Shown here: piece after piece, positions 33,755 through 41,989 of the stretch
Position numbering within the stretch: position 1 is the stretch's first letter
Layout of the letters: each line of letters begins with the position of its first letter
DNA from: Methylocystaceae bacterium
GTDB lineage: Bacteria; Pseudomonadota; Alphaproteobacteria; Rhodospirillales; Terasakiellaceae
Direction: 5' to 3'
NCBI GenBank assembly: GCA_013373205.1
Contig: JABXIG010000003.1
Span: forward strand, 124,001-188,000
Length of the DNA stretch: 64,000 nucleotides
Program-made: the position numbers and the translations under genes
The notes under the pieces: generated by a model
Databases searched by the model: none
The model's input: the letters and a program-made list of their open reading frames with translations, nothing else
What the model was told of the DNA's origin: nothing

Positions 33755-34593
33755 TGGTCATTTCAGAAAAAATCGAAAACTTAGCCCTCTTTATGCGTCG
33801 AAAAATCATCGACATCAGCTTTCATAGTGGGACATCAACCCATGTTGGCGGCGCTTTGTCTATGACGGATATAATGGCAACGCTTTATGGACATATTCTG
33901 AATATTGATCCTCAAAACCCGACTTGGGAAGATCGCGATCGTTTTATTCTCAGCAAAGGTCATGGTGTTCTTGGGTTTTACCCGGCGCTTTTGGGGGTCG
34001 GCCTGATCAGTGAAGAAAAATTCAATAGCTTTCAAACCAATGGCAGCGATTTAATTGCGCATCCCGTGATGAATATTGATTTGGGCATTGAATCATCCAA
34101 TGGCAGTCTGGGACAAGGATTATCCATGGGGGTGGGCATTGCTCTATCTGCCAAGAAGCAGAAAAAAAGTTTTAAGACATATGTTTTGATGGGGGACGGT
34201 GAAACTAATGAAGGGTCCGTTTGGGAAGCTGTAATGTTGGCAGCACAACAGGGCTTGGATAATCTTGTTGCCATCGTTGATAACAACGCCATGCAAAATG
34301 ATGGTCAAGGGGAAGATATCATCGACAATCGTAACCTTCACAAACGGTTTGAAGCCTTTGGATGGGATGTGTTTAACATCGATGGACACGATATTACGGC
34401 ATTGATTGATGCATTCGAAACCCCAGTGCAATCAGGCAAGCCCAAAATGGTTGTTGCAAATACTGTGAAAGGAAAGGGCATTTCCTTTATGGAAGGCGAT
34501 AATGCTTGGCATCATAATCGTTTGGCACAAAGCAAGTACGATATTGCTTGGGCAGAATTGAATGAACCACTCGCGACTGAGGAGACAGTTTAA
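33754..34593 (+). CDS. Transketolase N-terminal subunit
   Basis: This 279-residue protein is the thiamine-diphosphate-binding half of a split transketolase. SKGH at 67-70, the GSLGQGLSMGVGIAL block and the TPP/Mg motif GDGETNEGSVWEA at 147-159 with NN further on are seen. It needs the C-terminal subunit, encoded by the next gene with a one-base stop/start overlap (TAATG). Transketolases move a two-carbon ketol unit from a ketose phosphate to an aldehyde. Split enzymes in biosynthetic clusters are often specialised rather than pentose-phosphate housekeeping enzymes. Confidence 0.92.
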   Translation: MVISEKIENLALFMRRKIIDISFHSGTSTHVGGALSMTDIMATLYGHILNIDPQNPTWEDRDRFILSKGHGVLGFYPALLGVGLISEEKFNSFQTNGSDLIAHPVMNIDLGIESSNGSLGQGLSMGVGIALSAKKQKKSFKTYVLMGDGETNEGSVWEAVMLAAQQGLDNLVAIVDNNAMQNDGQGEDIIDNRNLHKRFEAFGWDVFNIDGHDITALIDAFETPVQSGKPKMVVANTVKGKGISFMEGDNAWHHNRLAQSKYDIAWAELNEPLATEETV

Positions 34594-35561
34594 TGGAAAT
34601 TTCAGCGCGTACAGCAAGACAATGGGCCCGCTTGGGGCCGCGCGGTGTTTTTGGGCAGGCTGTTTTATCTATCGCTGAGAATTGTCCGGATCTGATGGTC
34701 ATGTCTGCTGATTTAGGAAGCTCGTCTGGTTTAGAGCGTTTTCGCCAGTCTTATCCTGACAGATTTTTGAATACGGGGATTGCAGAACAGAATTTAATTG
34801 GTGTCGCAGGCGGGATGGCAAAGGAAGGCTATAATGTTTTTGCCACGTCCTTTTCCCCGTTTATTGCTATGCGTGCAAGTGATCAGGTGCGTATGAACTT
34901 GGGTTACATGCAGTTAAACGTGAAGGCTGTTGCGATCGGGAGTGGGATCGGAATGGGTTTTCTGGGGAACTCGCATTTCGGGATTGAAGATGCCGCTGTG
35001 ATGCGTTCTATCCCGAATATGACGGTTGTTTGTCCCGCAGATTGTAGCGAAATTGTAAAAACTGTTCAGGCGGCGGCCAACTTTACAGGGCCAATGTACA
35101 TTCGATTGACGGGCGCACCGAATATGGCAGCTGTTTACAATGACGATTATGACTTTGAATTTGGTAAAGCGATTACATTGCGCGAAGGCAAGGATGTCGG
35201 GATTATCGCCTGTGGTGCAATGGTTGGCCAATCTATGAAAGCAGCTGACATGCTGGCTGAGAACGGCATTGAAGCAACGGTTTTGAACATGCATACGATT
35301 AAGCCGTTGGATAAAGCTGCCTTGTCTAAATTAGCGACAACTGTGCCAAGGATTGTTACGGTTGAGGAGCATTCCGTCATTGGTGGATTGGGGAGTGCGG
35401 TTGCAGAATATTTTGCTCCACACGGGCAGCGCCCGGCCCATAAATTAATCGGTATTCAGGATAAATATATCAAAACAGGCGAGTATGGTTATATGCTTGA
35501 ACAAGAAAAACTGGATGCGACATCTTTGTGCGAAACGATATCTGCTTTTCTTGAGTCGTAA
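34593..35561 (+). CDS. Transketolase C-terminal subunit
   Basis: This 322-residue partner contains the pyrimidine-binding domain with the catalytic Glu65 in NTGIAEQNLIGVAGGMA, ATSFSPFIAMRASDQVRM, and a C-terminal transketolase domain ending in the VTVEEHSVIGGLGSAVAE segment, read as EEHSVIGGLG. Together with the preceding subunit it should give a complete thiamine-diphosphate enzyme. DXP synthase-like or pyruvate-dehydrogenase-like chemistry cannot be excluded, but the lengths and motifs fit transketolase best. The nearby LuxE/LuxC pair offers a source of aldehyde acceptor. Confidence 0.92.
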   Translation: MEISARTARQWARLGPRGVFGQAVLSIAENCPDLMVMSADLGSSSGLERFRQSYPDRFLNTGIAEQNLIGVAGGMAKEGYNVFATSFSPFIAMRASDQVRMNLGYMQLNVKAVAIGSGIGMGFLGNSHFGIEDAAVMRSIPNMTVVCPADCSEIVKTVQAAANFTGPMYIRLTGAPNMAAVYNDDYDFEFGKAITLREGKDVGIIACGAMVGQSMKAADMLAENGIEATVLNMHTIKPLDKAALSKLATTVPRIVTVEEHSVIGGLGSAVAEYFAPHGQRPAHKLIGIQDKYIKTGEYGYMLEQEKLDATSLCETISAFLES

Positions 35562-35564
35562 TAT

Positions 35565-36482
35565 ATGATGATAGATAAGCTGAATGATGATTGCGCTTTA
35601 GAAGTTGAAAAGCTGGTCAAGGAAGTTCTTCCTTTTTTTAAAGAGAGAGCGAATGGCGTTTTTTGGCTATCGCTTGACTTCAGGACCATGTTGCTGACCT
35701 TGAAGGTGCCCGCGAAGCAAGCTGAAGAATTTACAGATTATTTTATGAAGCAGTTGTTGATAGCGGTTGGTCCGCAAGCAACTATTCTTGTACCTGCCTT
35801 TAATCTGGAATTTCCCAGCTCAAAAGAATTCGATGTCACAACAAGCGGCACCATGACGGGTGCCTTTGGTGGGCTTTTGGTCAAACGCTATCCCGTAAAA
35901 CGACTGGCCCATCCTTTCTATTCTTTCTTGGCCTTTGGTGAAAAAGCTCCTGAATTCCTGCGAAAGAAATTTCCTCATAGTACGGGGCCGGGCTCTGTTT
36001 TTGAATGGATCATGGATCATGAAACTCAGTTGATTGTTATCGGCCATCATTATGTAAAATCTTTGACGAATGTGCACCATGCAGAAGATCTTGCAGGTGT
36101 TAAATACCGTTACAGAAAGCCTTTTAAAGGTACTGTCATTGATGCAGAGGGACGAGCGATGCAAACCACTTGTTCGTTTTTCGTACGTGAGCTTGAAACG
36201 TGTGATTTTTCGTCTGTCACAGAGCGTGGTGATCGGATATTAAGGCAGAAAGATATCGTTCGTGCGCTTTATGTCAGCCAGTTTGATCGTCATTTTATAA
36301 TTTACACACTTAATTTGACGGAGCTTCATGACCTTTTCATGAAGGATCTGGAACAGGTTGAACCTGAGCTGATAGACTACTTTGGGCCCCAGCGTGAAAA
36401 TGTGGATGTGATTACAGCAAAAGTGGCCGATCAACTCTATAGTCGCGAGCTTGGTTATTTTAAAAATCAGCTGTCAGCTTGA
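35565..36482 (+). CDS. AAC(3)-family N-acyltransferase
   Basis: This 305-residue protein has the fold pattern of aminoglycoside 3-N-acetyltransferases (YokD/AAC(3) family). Visible are ILVPAFNLEFP, SGTMTGAFGG, RLAHPFYSFLAFG at 113-125, and TNVHHAE at 168-174, which fits the family TxxHxxE active-site motif. The family transfers an acyl group from CoA or a carrier to an amine. In a nonulosonate locus the natural substrate is more likely an aminosugar than an antibiotic. The N-terminus is less conserved than usual. It is the last gene of the plus-strand operon and overlaps the end of the convergent hydrolase gene by 16 bp; no terminator is seen between them. Confidence 0.82.
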   Translation: MMIDKLNDDCALEVEKLVKEVLPFFKERANGVFWLSLDFRTMLLTLKVPAKQAEEFTDYFMKQLLIAVGPQATILVPAFNLEFPSSKEFDVTTSGTMTGAFGGLLVKRYPVKRLAHPFYSFLAFGEKAPEFLRKKFPHSTGPGSVFEWIMDHETQLIVIGHHYVKSLTNVHHAEDLAGVKYRYRKPFKGTVIDAEGRAMQTTCSFFVRELETCDFSSVTERGDRILRQKDIVRALYVSQFDRHFIIYTLNLTELHDLFMKDLEQVEPELIDYFGPQRENVDVITAKVADQLYSRELGYFKNQLSA

Positions 36483-37615
36483 TATTCAAAGCTGTAGGTG
36501 TAGTCATCTGAAAATGCAATTTTAAAAGCACCTGATGGCGTTTTAAGCTCTCTTTTTACCTGTAAGGTAAAGTCGTTGTGGTCTTTAACAGCGGTATCTA
36601 GCGGGACGCGATCTACTGCATAGTCGAGCAGTCCTTTCAAGGAGGCCTCTAACCCATGGGCGGTTGTTTTAAAAAGGCGCCCATCAATATCTTCTTCTTT
36701 AATATGTACGGCGTGAAGGTCGAATTTATCTTTTAGGATTTCCCAAGAGTGTTTTTTACCTTTGATTGAAACGAGTGTGTCATCTTCGCCATGGAAAGAA
36801 AAGAGTGGGATATCGCTGTCGATGAAATGTTCAGCAATTTTCAAATCCCTAATAGCGGCGTTGTTTTCATCAAAGAAGTGGGGATGTTGCGGGTCCAAGG
36901 TATCCCAAACCGGGGGGGGCGCGATATGATATTCAACGCCATCTCGTTTTAAGGTGTGACCTGCATTTGCCTGAAGGAAATTTAATTCGGCTTTGTTTGT
37001 TTCATGAAAGCCTGAATTTTCAATAATATATGAAATACTGTTTGGCATCAGCTTTGCCATGAGCATGGCTATATATCCACCAAAGGACGAACCGTATAGA
37101 GTGACCTGTTTGTGTTTGATGTTAAAGGATTTGTGTAGGTCAGCAAAAACAGAAACATAGTCTAAGGCAGATAGTAAGCCAAAGGACTGGTAATCGGGGT
37201 CTGTTTCTAAAAGAAACATCAAATGGCGCGGTAGTTTTTTGATGTCATGAGCAGATAAAATTCTAAAAATATCATCAAAATCTGAGGGCATTGGAAGTTG
37301 ATGTTGTTGAAAAAAGTGTATGAGTTCTTTTAACGGTGGGATACGGCGAAATTTTTTAGTTTTTGTTGGAACTTTCAGATTAATACCAAAATAATCCGCA
37401 CACACACAGCAATACCCTGTTTTTTCATGTAGGTAAGGCATTAAGGCGTTTCGTGTATAGGTTTGGTTTGTGTGTCCACCCATAGGAAAAATGTAGAACA
37501 GCAGACCTTTACATTCTTCGGGGTTTCCATAAATTTCGTAATAGATTTCCCCTAAAGACACACCATTTTCGACATCTGTATGTTGGGGTTGTGTTGTTCG
37601 GTAAAGAAGGTCCAT
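36467..37615 (-). CDS. Alpha/beta hydrolase, DUF2920-like
   Basis: This 382-residue protein has the nucleophile elbow GSSFGGY at 175-181 (Ser177). An acid is probably in HGEDDTLVS near 278, and a late His in TAHGLEAS near 317, giving a plausible Ser-Asp-His triad. The start resembles DUF2920 proteins of Campylobacter flagellin-modification loci, though only by general layout. Esterase or thioesterase action on an acyl intermediate or on acylated glycan would suit the neighbouring ACP and ligase; a LuxD-like acyl-release role is another option. It is last in the minus-strand glycan operon. A C8 run (36912-36919) within it could cause slippage. Confidence 0.65.
   Translation of the reverse strand: MDLLYRTTQPQHTDVENGVSLGEIYYEIYGNPEECKGLLFYIFPMGGHTNQTYTRNALMPYLHEKTGYCCVCADYFGINLKVPTKTKKFRRIPPLKELIHFFQQHQLPMPSDFDDIFRILSAHDIKKLPRHLMFLLETDPDYQSFGLLSALDYVSVFADLHKSFNIKHKQVTLYGSSFGGYIAMLMAKLMPNSISYIIENSGFHETNKAELNFLQANAGHTLKRDGVEYHIAPPPVWDTLDPQHPHFFDENNAAIRDLKIAEHFIDSDIPLFSFHGEDDTLVSIKGKKHSWEILKDKFDLHAVHIKEEDIDGRLFKTTAHGLEASLKGLLDYAVDRVPLDTAVKDHNDFTLQVKRELKTPSGAFKIAFSDDYTYSFEYQADS
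36912..36919. repeat. G8/C8 homopolymer in hydrolase gene
   Basis: Eight consecutive G on the plus strand (C8 in the coding strand) encode part of an APPPV stretch. Tracts of this kind can change length and switch a gene off. The annotated frame is intact here. Confidence 0.7.
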
Positions 37616-37665
37616 GACATACCTGTCTGTGAAAGAAAACCAGTCTTGAGCTTAAGACGGAAACC

Positions 37666-38142
37666 TTAATTTTCTTTTACCGATAGCGCGCCGGACACAG
37701 GGGTGGGCATCAGCGAAGGAGAGGCATAGGTAAATTCGCCTCTGCATAAGGTTTTGGAGTTACAGGTCCCGATGACCTTTCCTTTTGTGATCCCTCTTTT
37801 GTGCGAGATTAATTCCGCTTCAAAGATAATATCTTCTGTGGGAAAGACGGAAGACAGCAATTTAACGTTAATATCTGTGATGAAAGCACGTGCCTCGCCA
37901 TGGTCATAGGTCAGATAAATCAGGGATACGAGCGTTTGAAGCATGCCTTCAATTTGTAATGTTGCGGGCATGACTCTTTCTTTGGGAAGGTGGCAGTCAA
38001 AAAACCATTCGTCGTTTTTAATGAGTTTTCGGGCTTTTGCGGTTTTTCCTTCATCCTGCACTTCAAATTCATCAATCATCAAAAAAGGATCAGTGATATC
38101 AAGCAGGTGTGAGAGGTCTTTTTTTTCTATAGTATGTGTCAT
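37666..38142 (-). CDS. FabZ-like hotdog protein 2
   Basis: This 158-residue hotdog protein is related to FabZ but more divergent than the copy at 30.5 kb. It keeps DPFLMIDEFEV, NDEWFFDCHLP with the catalytic His, and LQIEGMLQTL with the catalytic Glu. The usual MPG after the His loop is MPA here. Dehydration of a 3-hydroxyacyl-ACP or a binding-only role are both possible. It lies between the AcuI/YhdH-like reductase (9-bp gap) and the hydrolase (50-bp gap). An A8 coding run lies near its N-terminus (38119-38126). Confidence 0.8.
   Translation of the reverse strand: MTHTIEKKDLSHLLDITDPFLMIDEFEVQDEGKTAKARKLIKNDEWFFDCHLPKERVMPATLQIEGMLQTLVSLIYLTYDHGEARAFITDINVKLLSSVFPTEDIIFEAELISHKRGITKGKVIGTCNSKTLCRGEFTYASPSLMPTPVSGALSVKEN
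38119..38126. repeat. T8/A8 homopolymer in FabZ-like 2
   Basis: Eight T on the plus strand (A8 coding, in GAAAAAAAAGAC) lie within the first ten codons of the FabZ-like gene. A length change would truncate nearly the whole protein. Confidence 0.6.
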
Positions 38143-38151
38143 TAAAATCGC

Positions 38152-39150
38152 CTAACGCATGTCTATAACATAACGCCCGGATTGATGTTGATTAGCGAAG
38201 ATAGCATCAAGTGTATCCGAGAGTTGATCAAGTGTGATGACATGATACAGTCGCTCGAAATTTTCGGGCATCCATTCGCCCATCATTTTTCGCCAAATTT
38301 GTTGTCTTGTTGGCTGGTCTGCACTTTCGGCATTGACGCCGAGTAACTTTACACCGCGTAAGATAAAGGGCAGAACGTTAGCATCAAAGGATGTGTTACT
38401 GACCATGCCTGTGGCAGCGATGGTTCCATTATCATTCATACTTTTCAACATTCTTGACAGGATCGAACCTCCCGCAATATCTACGCCAATGTCCCATTTT
38501 TGAGACAATAGGTTTTGGGGCGCGTCTTCTTCAAATTGCTGGCGGTCCAAAATGTCACGGGCACCAATTTCCAATAAAAAGTCATGTGTCTCTTTTTTGC
38601 CGTTTAGGGCAGTAACGTCACATCCCAGCTTGTTCAAGATAGCGACAGCTATAGATCCAAGCCCGCCTGTTGCGCCACTCACAATGGCCTGTTTGCCTTT
38701 AAGGTCGCCAACATATTTTTGGAGTTGGTCAATGGATAACGCTGCACTGAAACCGGCCGTACCAAAAGCCATAGCTTTTTCTAAATTAAAGTTAGGCGTA
38801 ACTTTCATCGCCCAGTTTGCGGGGATGCGAATATATTGACTGAAACCACCATTATGGTTCATTCCCATAGGATAGGTATAAACCAGAACCTTATCTCCCA
38901 CCTTAAACTGCGTGCTGGTCGATTGAATAACCTCACCTGCTGCATCGGTACCGGGCGTATGGGGAAAACGGCGGGTCACGGCCGGATTACCCTGACAAGA
39001 CATCAAATCTTTATAATTAATTGAGGAATAAGCAACCCGGATCGTCAGCTCTCCTTTTGGTAGATTTTCTAATTCACACGCTTCGATGCCATACGTGAAG
39101 GTTCGATTTTCTCCTTTTCTGACGACTAAGGCTTGATATTGATCTTTCAT
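38152..39150 (-). CDS. AcuI/YhdH-like medium-chain reductase
   Basis: This 332-residue zinc-independent MDR protein fits the YhdH/AcuI group (acrylyl-CoA reductase or quinone oxidoreductase). The start YQALVVRKGENRTF and SSINYKDLMSCQGNPAVTRRFPHTPGTDAAGEV read as INYKD and PGTDAAGEV are characteristic. IVSGATGGLGSIAVAILNKLG is the NADPH-binding motif, and the ending is HQSGRYVIDM. AcuI reduces the double bond of acrylyl-CoA with NADPH. Next to an ACP, a ligase and a dehydratase it could reduce an enoyl-ACP or enoyl-CoA produced by the FabZ-like protein, replacing FabI. Confidence 0.85.
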   Translation of the reverse strand: MKDQYQALVVRKGENRTFTYGIEACELENLPKGELTIRVAYSSINYKDLMSCQGNPAVTRRFPHTPGTDAAGEVIQSTSTQFKVGDKVLVYTYPMGMNHNGGFSQYIRIPANWAMKVTPNFNLEKAMAFGTAGFSAALSIDQLQKYVGDLKGKQAIVSGATGGLGSIAVAILNKLGCDVTALNGKKETHDFLLEIGARDILDRQQFEEDAPQNLLSQKWDIGVDIAGGSILSRMLKSMNDNGTIAATGMVSNTSFDANVLPFILRGVKLLGVNAESADQPTRQQIWRKMMGEWMPENFERLYHVITLDQLSDTLDAIFANQHQSGRYVIDMR

Positions 39151-39161
39151 TCATTCGTCCC

Positions 39162-40232
39162 TTAAATTTTGGGTATGCAATAGAGAACAGTTTCTAATAG
39201 CATATCGCCATAAACTCTTAGGTACATATCGTATCCGTCATTGAGTTCATGAATCTTTTGCGGAATTTCCCACAAATCTGAAGGTTTATGATAAAGGCTG
39301 ATGGCAAGTACAGGAGAATACTCTTTAATGATGCATTTTGCACCTTCCAGAGCAGATATTTCGGCTCCTTCCACATCCATTTTTATAAAGTTTGGTTGTG
39401 CTTGTTTCAGGCATTGATCTAGAGAAAAACCAGTAACCGCTGTAACTGTTTCTTGGTCCAGGTGATCCGTTTCTAAATGGCTTGAAGCTTTTTGTCCCAT
39501 TTGGAAGTGTAAGATTTCATGTTTGGACCATACGGCACCAGGATAGACAAAAAATCGTGTTTTTGTGTCAGGGATCTTTTCAGATTTAATTGTTTGGTGA
39601 AGTTTTTCGAGGTTGAAGGGGTCCGGTTCAAAGCTTGCTATGTATTCAATCGGGACATTTTGCTTGAGTAGTGATTGAACGGTATCACCGATATAAGCAC
39701 CAGCATCAATAAAACGCAGGCTGTTTAGCTGTTCAAATACAGGAACATCTTTTGCAAAATATTGTGTTTCTATATCAGGTATGATGTAGTCTTCGGCTTT
39801 GAAGTCAGTTCTGAATCGTATGATTTGATCCAAAAGCTGTTTGCTTTTCTTATCAACGAGCAAGCTTTTAAATTCAGATAGTTTTTCCAAGTTTACACGT
39901 TTTTCCAGTTCGGCACTGTACCATAGGCTATGGTGTTTTAGTTCGTGTATAATCGTGGGAATCTTGAGCACGCTTTGTGTATAAGAAAAAACATTCGTAA
40001 ATCCTTTTGCTTCAAGATCAGATTTAATTTTTTCGCTGTAAAGGCCAACTGAAATATAGATTTCAGCGTCTTTTGTTTTTAGTTCTTCCGGCTTAAGAAC
40101 GGGCAAATCATTGTAGTGGGGCTTTGTGGAAAAGTTGTCCAAAAAACCATCTAATGAAATGTTCTCTTTGTTGAAGGCAGTGTGAAAGCAATTGCCTTGA
40201 ATTCCTGCGCCTAAGATATAACGCTTTTTCAT
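39162..40232 (-). CDS. FkbM-family methyltransferase
   Basis: The start is placed at ATG 40232 (MKKRYILGAG), three bases after the ligase stop and preceded by GGA; this gives 356 residues. An in-frame ATG at 40301 would overlap the ligase by 68 bp. The N-terminal third resembles a nucleotide-binding or sugar-pathway fold (ILGAGIQGNCFHTAF). The C-terminal FkbM domain contains LRFIDAGAYIGDTVQSLL, IASFEPDPFNLEKL, and FIKMDVEGAEISALEGA, which is the diagnostic KMDVEGAE motif. FkbM enzymes O-methylate sugars and secondary metabolites with S-adenosylmethionine. Methylation of the flagellin glycan is likely by context. Confidence 0.88.
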   Translation of the reverse strand: MKKRYILGAGIQGNCFHTAFNKENISLDGFLDNFSTKPHYNDLPVLKPEELKTKDAEIYISVGLYSEKIKSDLEAKGFTNVFSYTQSVLKIPTIIHELKHHSLWYSAELEKRVNLEKLSEFKSLLVDKKSKQLLDQIIRFRTDFKAEDYIIPDIETQYFAKDVPVFEQLNSLRFIDAGAYIGDTVQSLLKQNVPIEYIASFEPDPFNLEKLHQTIKSEKIPDTKTRFFVYPGAVWSKHEILHFQMGQKASSHLETDHLDQETVTAVTGFSLDQCLKQAQPNFIKMDVEGAEISALEGAKCIIKEYSPVLAISLYHKPSDLWEIPQKIHELNDGYDMYLRVYGDMLLETVLYCIPKI

Positions 40233-40233
40233 T

Positions 40234-41742
40234 TTATTTTCCGTATAGTAATGCGCGTAATGCCATCGTCCAATCTGTGTTCTGGGGGGTATATTCATCA
40301 CGCAGGGCTTGTTTTGATAATTTACCAGATGGTGTCAGAGGCAGGCTTGATACAAAAAAGTATTTTAGCGGTCTCTGAAATGGTGCGAGTTGTTGGTTTG
40401 CGATTTTTCTCAGCTCCCTTTCACAGGGGATATCTGCAACGCATATCGCAACAATTACTTCACCCAACAATGAATCTTTGACACCAATCACGGCGATTTC
40501 TTTCAGAATATCTAGTTCGGATAAGACATTTTCTATGTCTTCAGGATAAATATTAATTCCTCCGCATATAATAACATCTTTTTTTCGAGATACGTAGGAT
40601 AGGAAAAAATTTTTATCCATAAACCCAAGATCGCCTGTTTTGAAGAAGCCGTCTTGAAAGGATTTCTGCGTGAGTTCTGGTTTTTTATAATATTCCTCAA
40701 ACCTCAGGGGGGATTTTACAGCGATTTCACCAATGCTGTTTGGGGGGACATCTTGACCGTTATCATCAAGGATACGGATTTCTACGTTTTCGCATGCATG
40801 GCCGACCGTTGAATATTTTTCGGCTTTAAAGCGAGGGTATAGATTTGTTGCACACGCTATCTCTGTAGCGCCGTAAATTTCGTGAAAATCACAACCGACT
40901 TCTTGGAAAAATTGTTCCTTGAAATGCACATCAATAGGGGCTGAGGAGGTAACGATGGTTTTTAACGATTTGATTTTCGACGCCTGTTTTAAAAGTTGAT
41001 CTTTCAGCGCATATAAATGAGAAGAAACGCTGGTGGTGTACGTGACTTTATGCTGATGAACAGCTTCAATCCATTTTGCCGGGGTGAATGGGTGGATATG
41101 AACACACGTCGCACCGAGCAATAGAGGTGTAAAAACAAGGCGTTGCCCCAGAGAATGGAAAAAAGGTGACGCACATAAGATGATATCATCTGCGCACAGT
41201 TCATACATGCGCCAAGCTTGTTCGGCACGTTTGAGTTTGACTGTTTGTGAAATGACAATTGGTTTGGGCGCACCCGTTGATCCTGAAGACAGGGTAATTA
41301 GAAAGTCATCTGACCCTTGCCAGGCCTGTTCATTGTTTTCTGATGAATGGTGACTTTCCAAGTCGTTCGTGCATATAAAAAGGGGGCCTTTGCCTTTGAG
41401 GGCGGCAACCTTTTTTTTTTGCGCATCGTCATAAAAGACAATAGTTGTATCGGTGTCTTTCCAACCTTGAAGAAGTTGTTCTGGCATCATTTGGGAATTG
41501 ACCGGGATGCAAACACCATCTAGTCGCGCAATCGCAAAACTGAGAGCTGCAGTTTCAAACGGATCATCACAAAGAAGGGATATCCTGGGACGCGAGGTTG
41601 AGATATCAGCAATGAGGTCCGCTAGTTTGTCGCTATGTTCACGCAACTGCGCATAACTATAATTTGTCGTCTGTGTTATCAAGGCCGCTTTTTGCGGTGT
41701 TTTTTCGGCAAACCGGGCAAAGGTATCGTAGATGATCCCCAT
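40234..41742 (-). CDS. Acyl-AMP/acyl-CoA ligase 2 (ANL family)
   Basis: This 502-residue ANL enzyme carries LSSGSTGAPKPIV (residues 151-163), EIYGATEIACATN, FFKTGDLGFMD, the GGINIYPEDIENVLSEL hinge, and the C-terminal catalytic-lysine motif LTPSGKLSKQ. It should activate a carboxylic acid and load it onto the ACP encoded four bases upstream. It differs clearly from ligase 1, so the two ACP modules probably use different acids. An A10 run in its coding strand (41411-41420) is the longest homopolymer seen in the glycan loci. Confidence 0.88.
   Translation of the reverse strand: MGIIYDTFARFAEKTPQKAALITQTTNYSYAQLREHSDKLADLIADISTSRPRISLLCDDPFETAALSFAIARLDGVCIPVNSQMMPEQLLQGWKDTDTTIVFYDDAQKKKVAALKGKGPLFICTNDLESHHSSENNEQAWQGSDDFLITLSSGSTGAPKPIVISQTVKLKRAEQAWRMYELCADDIILCASPFFHSLGQRLVFTPLLLGATCVHIHPFTPAKWIEAVHQHKVTYTTSVSSHLYALKDQLLKQASKIKSLKTIVTSSAPIDVHFKEQFFQEVGCDFHEIYGATEIACATNLYPRFKAEKYSTVGHACENVEIRILDDNGQDVPPNSIGEIAVKSPLRFEEYYKKPELTQKSFQDGFFKTGDLGFMDKNFFLSYVSRKKDVIICGGINIYPEDIENVLSELDILKEIAVIGVKDSLLGEVIVAICVADIPCERELRKIANQQLAPFQRPLKYFFVSSLPLTPSGKLSKQALRDEYTPQNTDWTMALRALLYGK
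41411..41420. repeat. T10/A10 homopolymer in ligase 2
   Basis: Ten consecutive T on the plus strand (A10 in the coding strand, encoding QKKK around residue 110). The frame is intact. Such a run is a hotspot for replication or transcriptional slippage. Confidence 0.75.
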
Positions 41743-41746
41743 TTAT

Positions 41747-41989
41747 TTAATCCATTTTATGCGAAATAACGTCGGCGAGGGTTGAAATAACCCTTATATC
41801 GGGGTTGGCGAGCTCTTGCGGCTGGAATTTGATATTGAATTCACTTTCAATGGTCATGATGAAATTTAAAATTTCAAATGAGTCCAACAATCCACATTCC
41901 ACAAAGTTTGTTGATCTACTCAGTGGTTCGTTCAAGTCGGGGGTATGATCGGATATGTAGTCAAAAATGAATTGTTCGATGGTGTTCAT
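41747..41989 (-). CDS. Acyl carrier protein 2
   Basis: This 80-residue ACP has the phosphopantetheine serine in CGLLDSFEILNFIM (LDS motif) and an acidic composition. The C-terminal part reads FNIKFQPQELANPDIRVISTLADV, like carrier proteins that serve stand-alone ligases. Its start overlaps the pseI stop by 4 bp, and the ligase follows four bases after its stop, so the ACP-ligase pair is tightly coupled to the sugar genes. It is distinct from ACP 1 at 26.6 kb. Confidence 0.88.
   Translation of the reverse strand: MNTIEQFIFDYISDHTPDLNEPLSRSTNFVECGLLDSFEILNFIMTIESEFNIKFQPQELANPDIRVISTLADVISHKMD

Noticed and set aside
35565-36482. An aminoglycoside resistance gene
   Set aside because: The fold fits AAC(3), but the gene is the last of a glycan operon with no mobile element nearby, so an amine acyltransferase for sugars is more likely.
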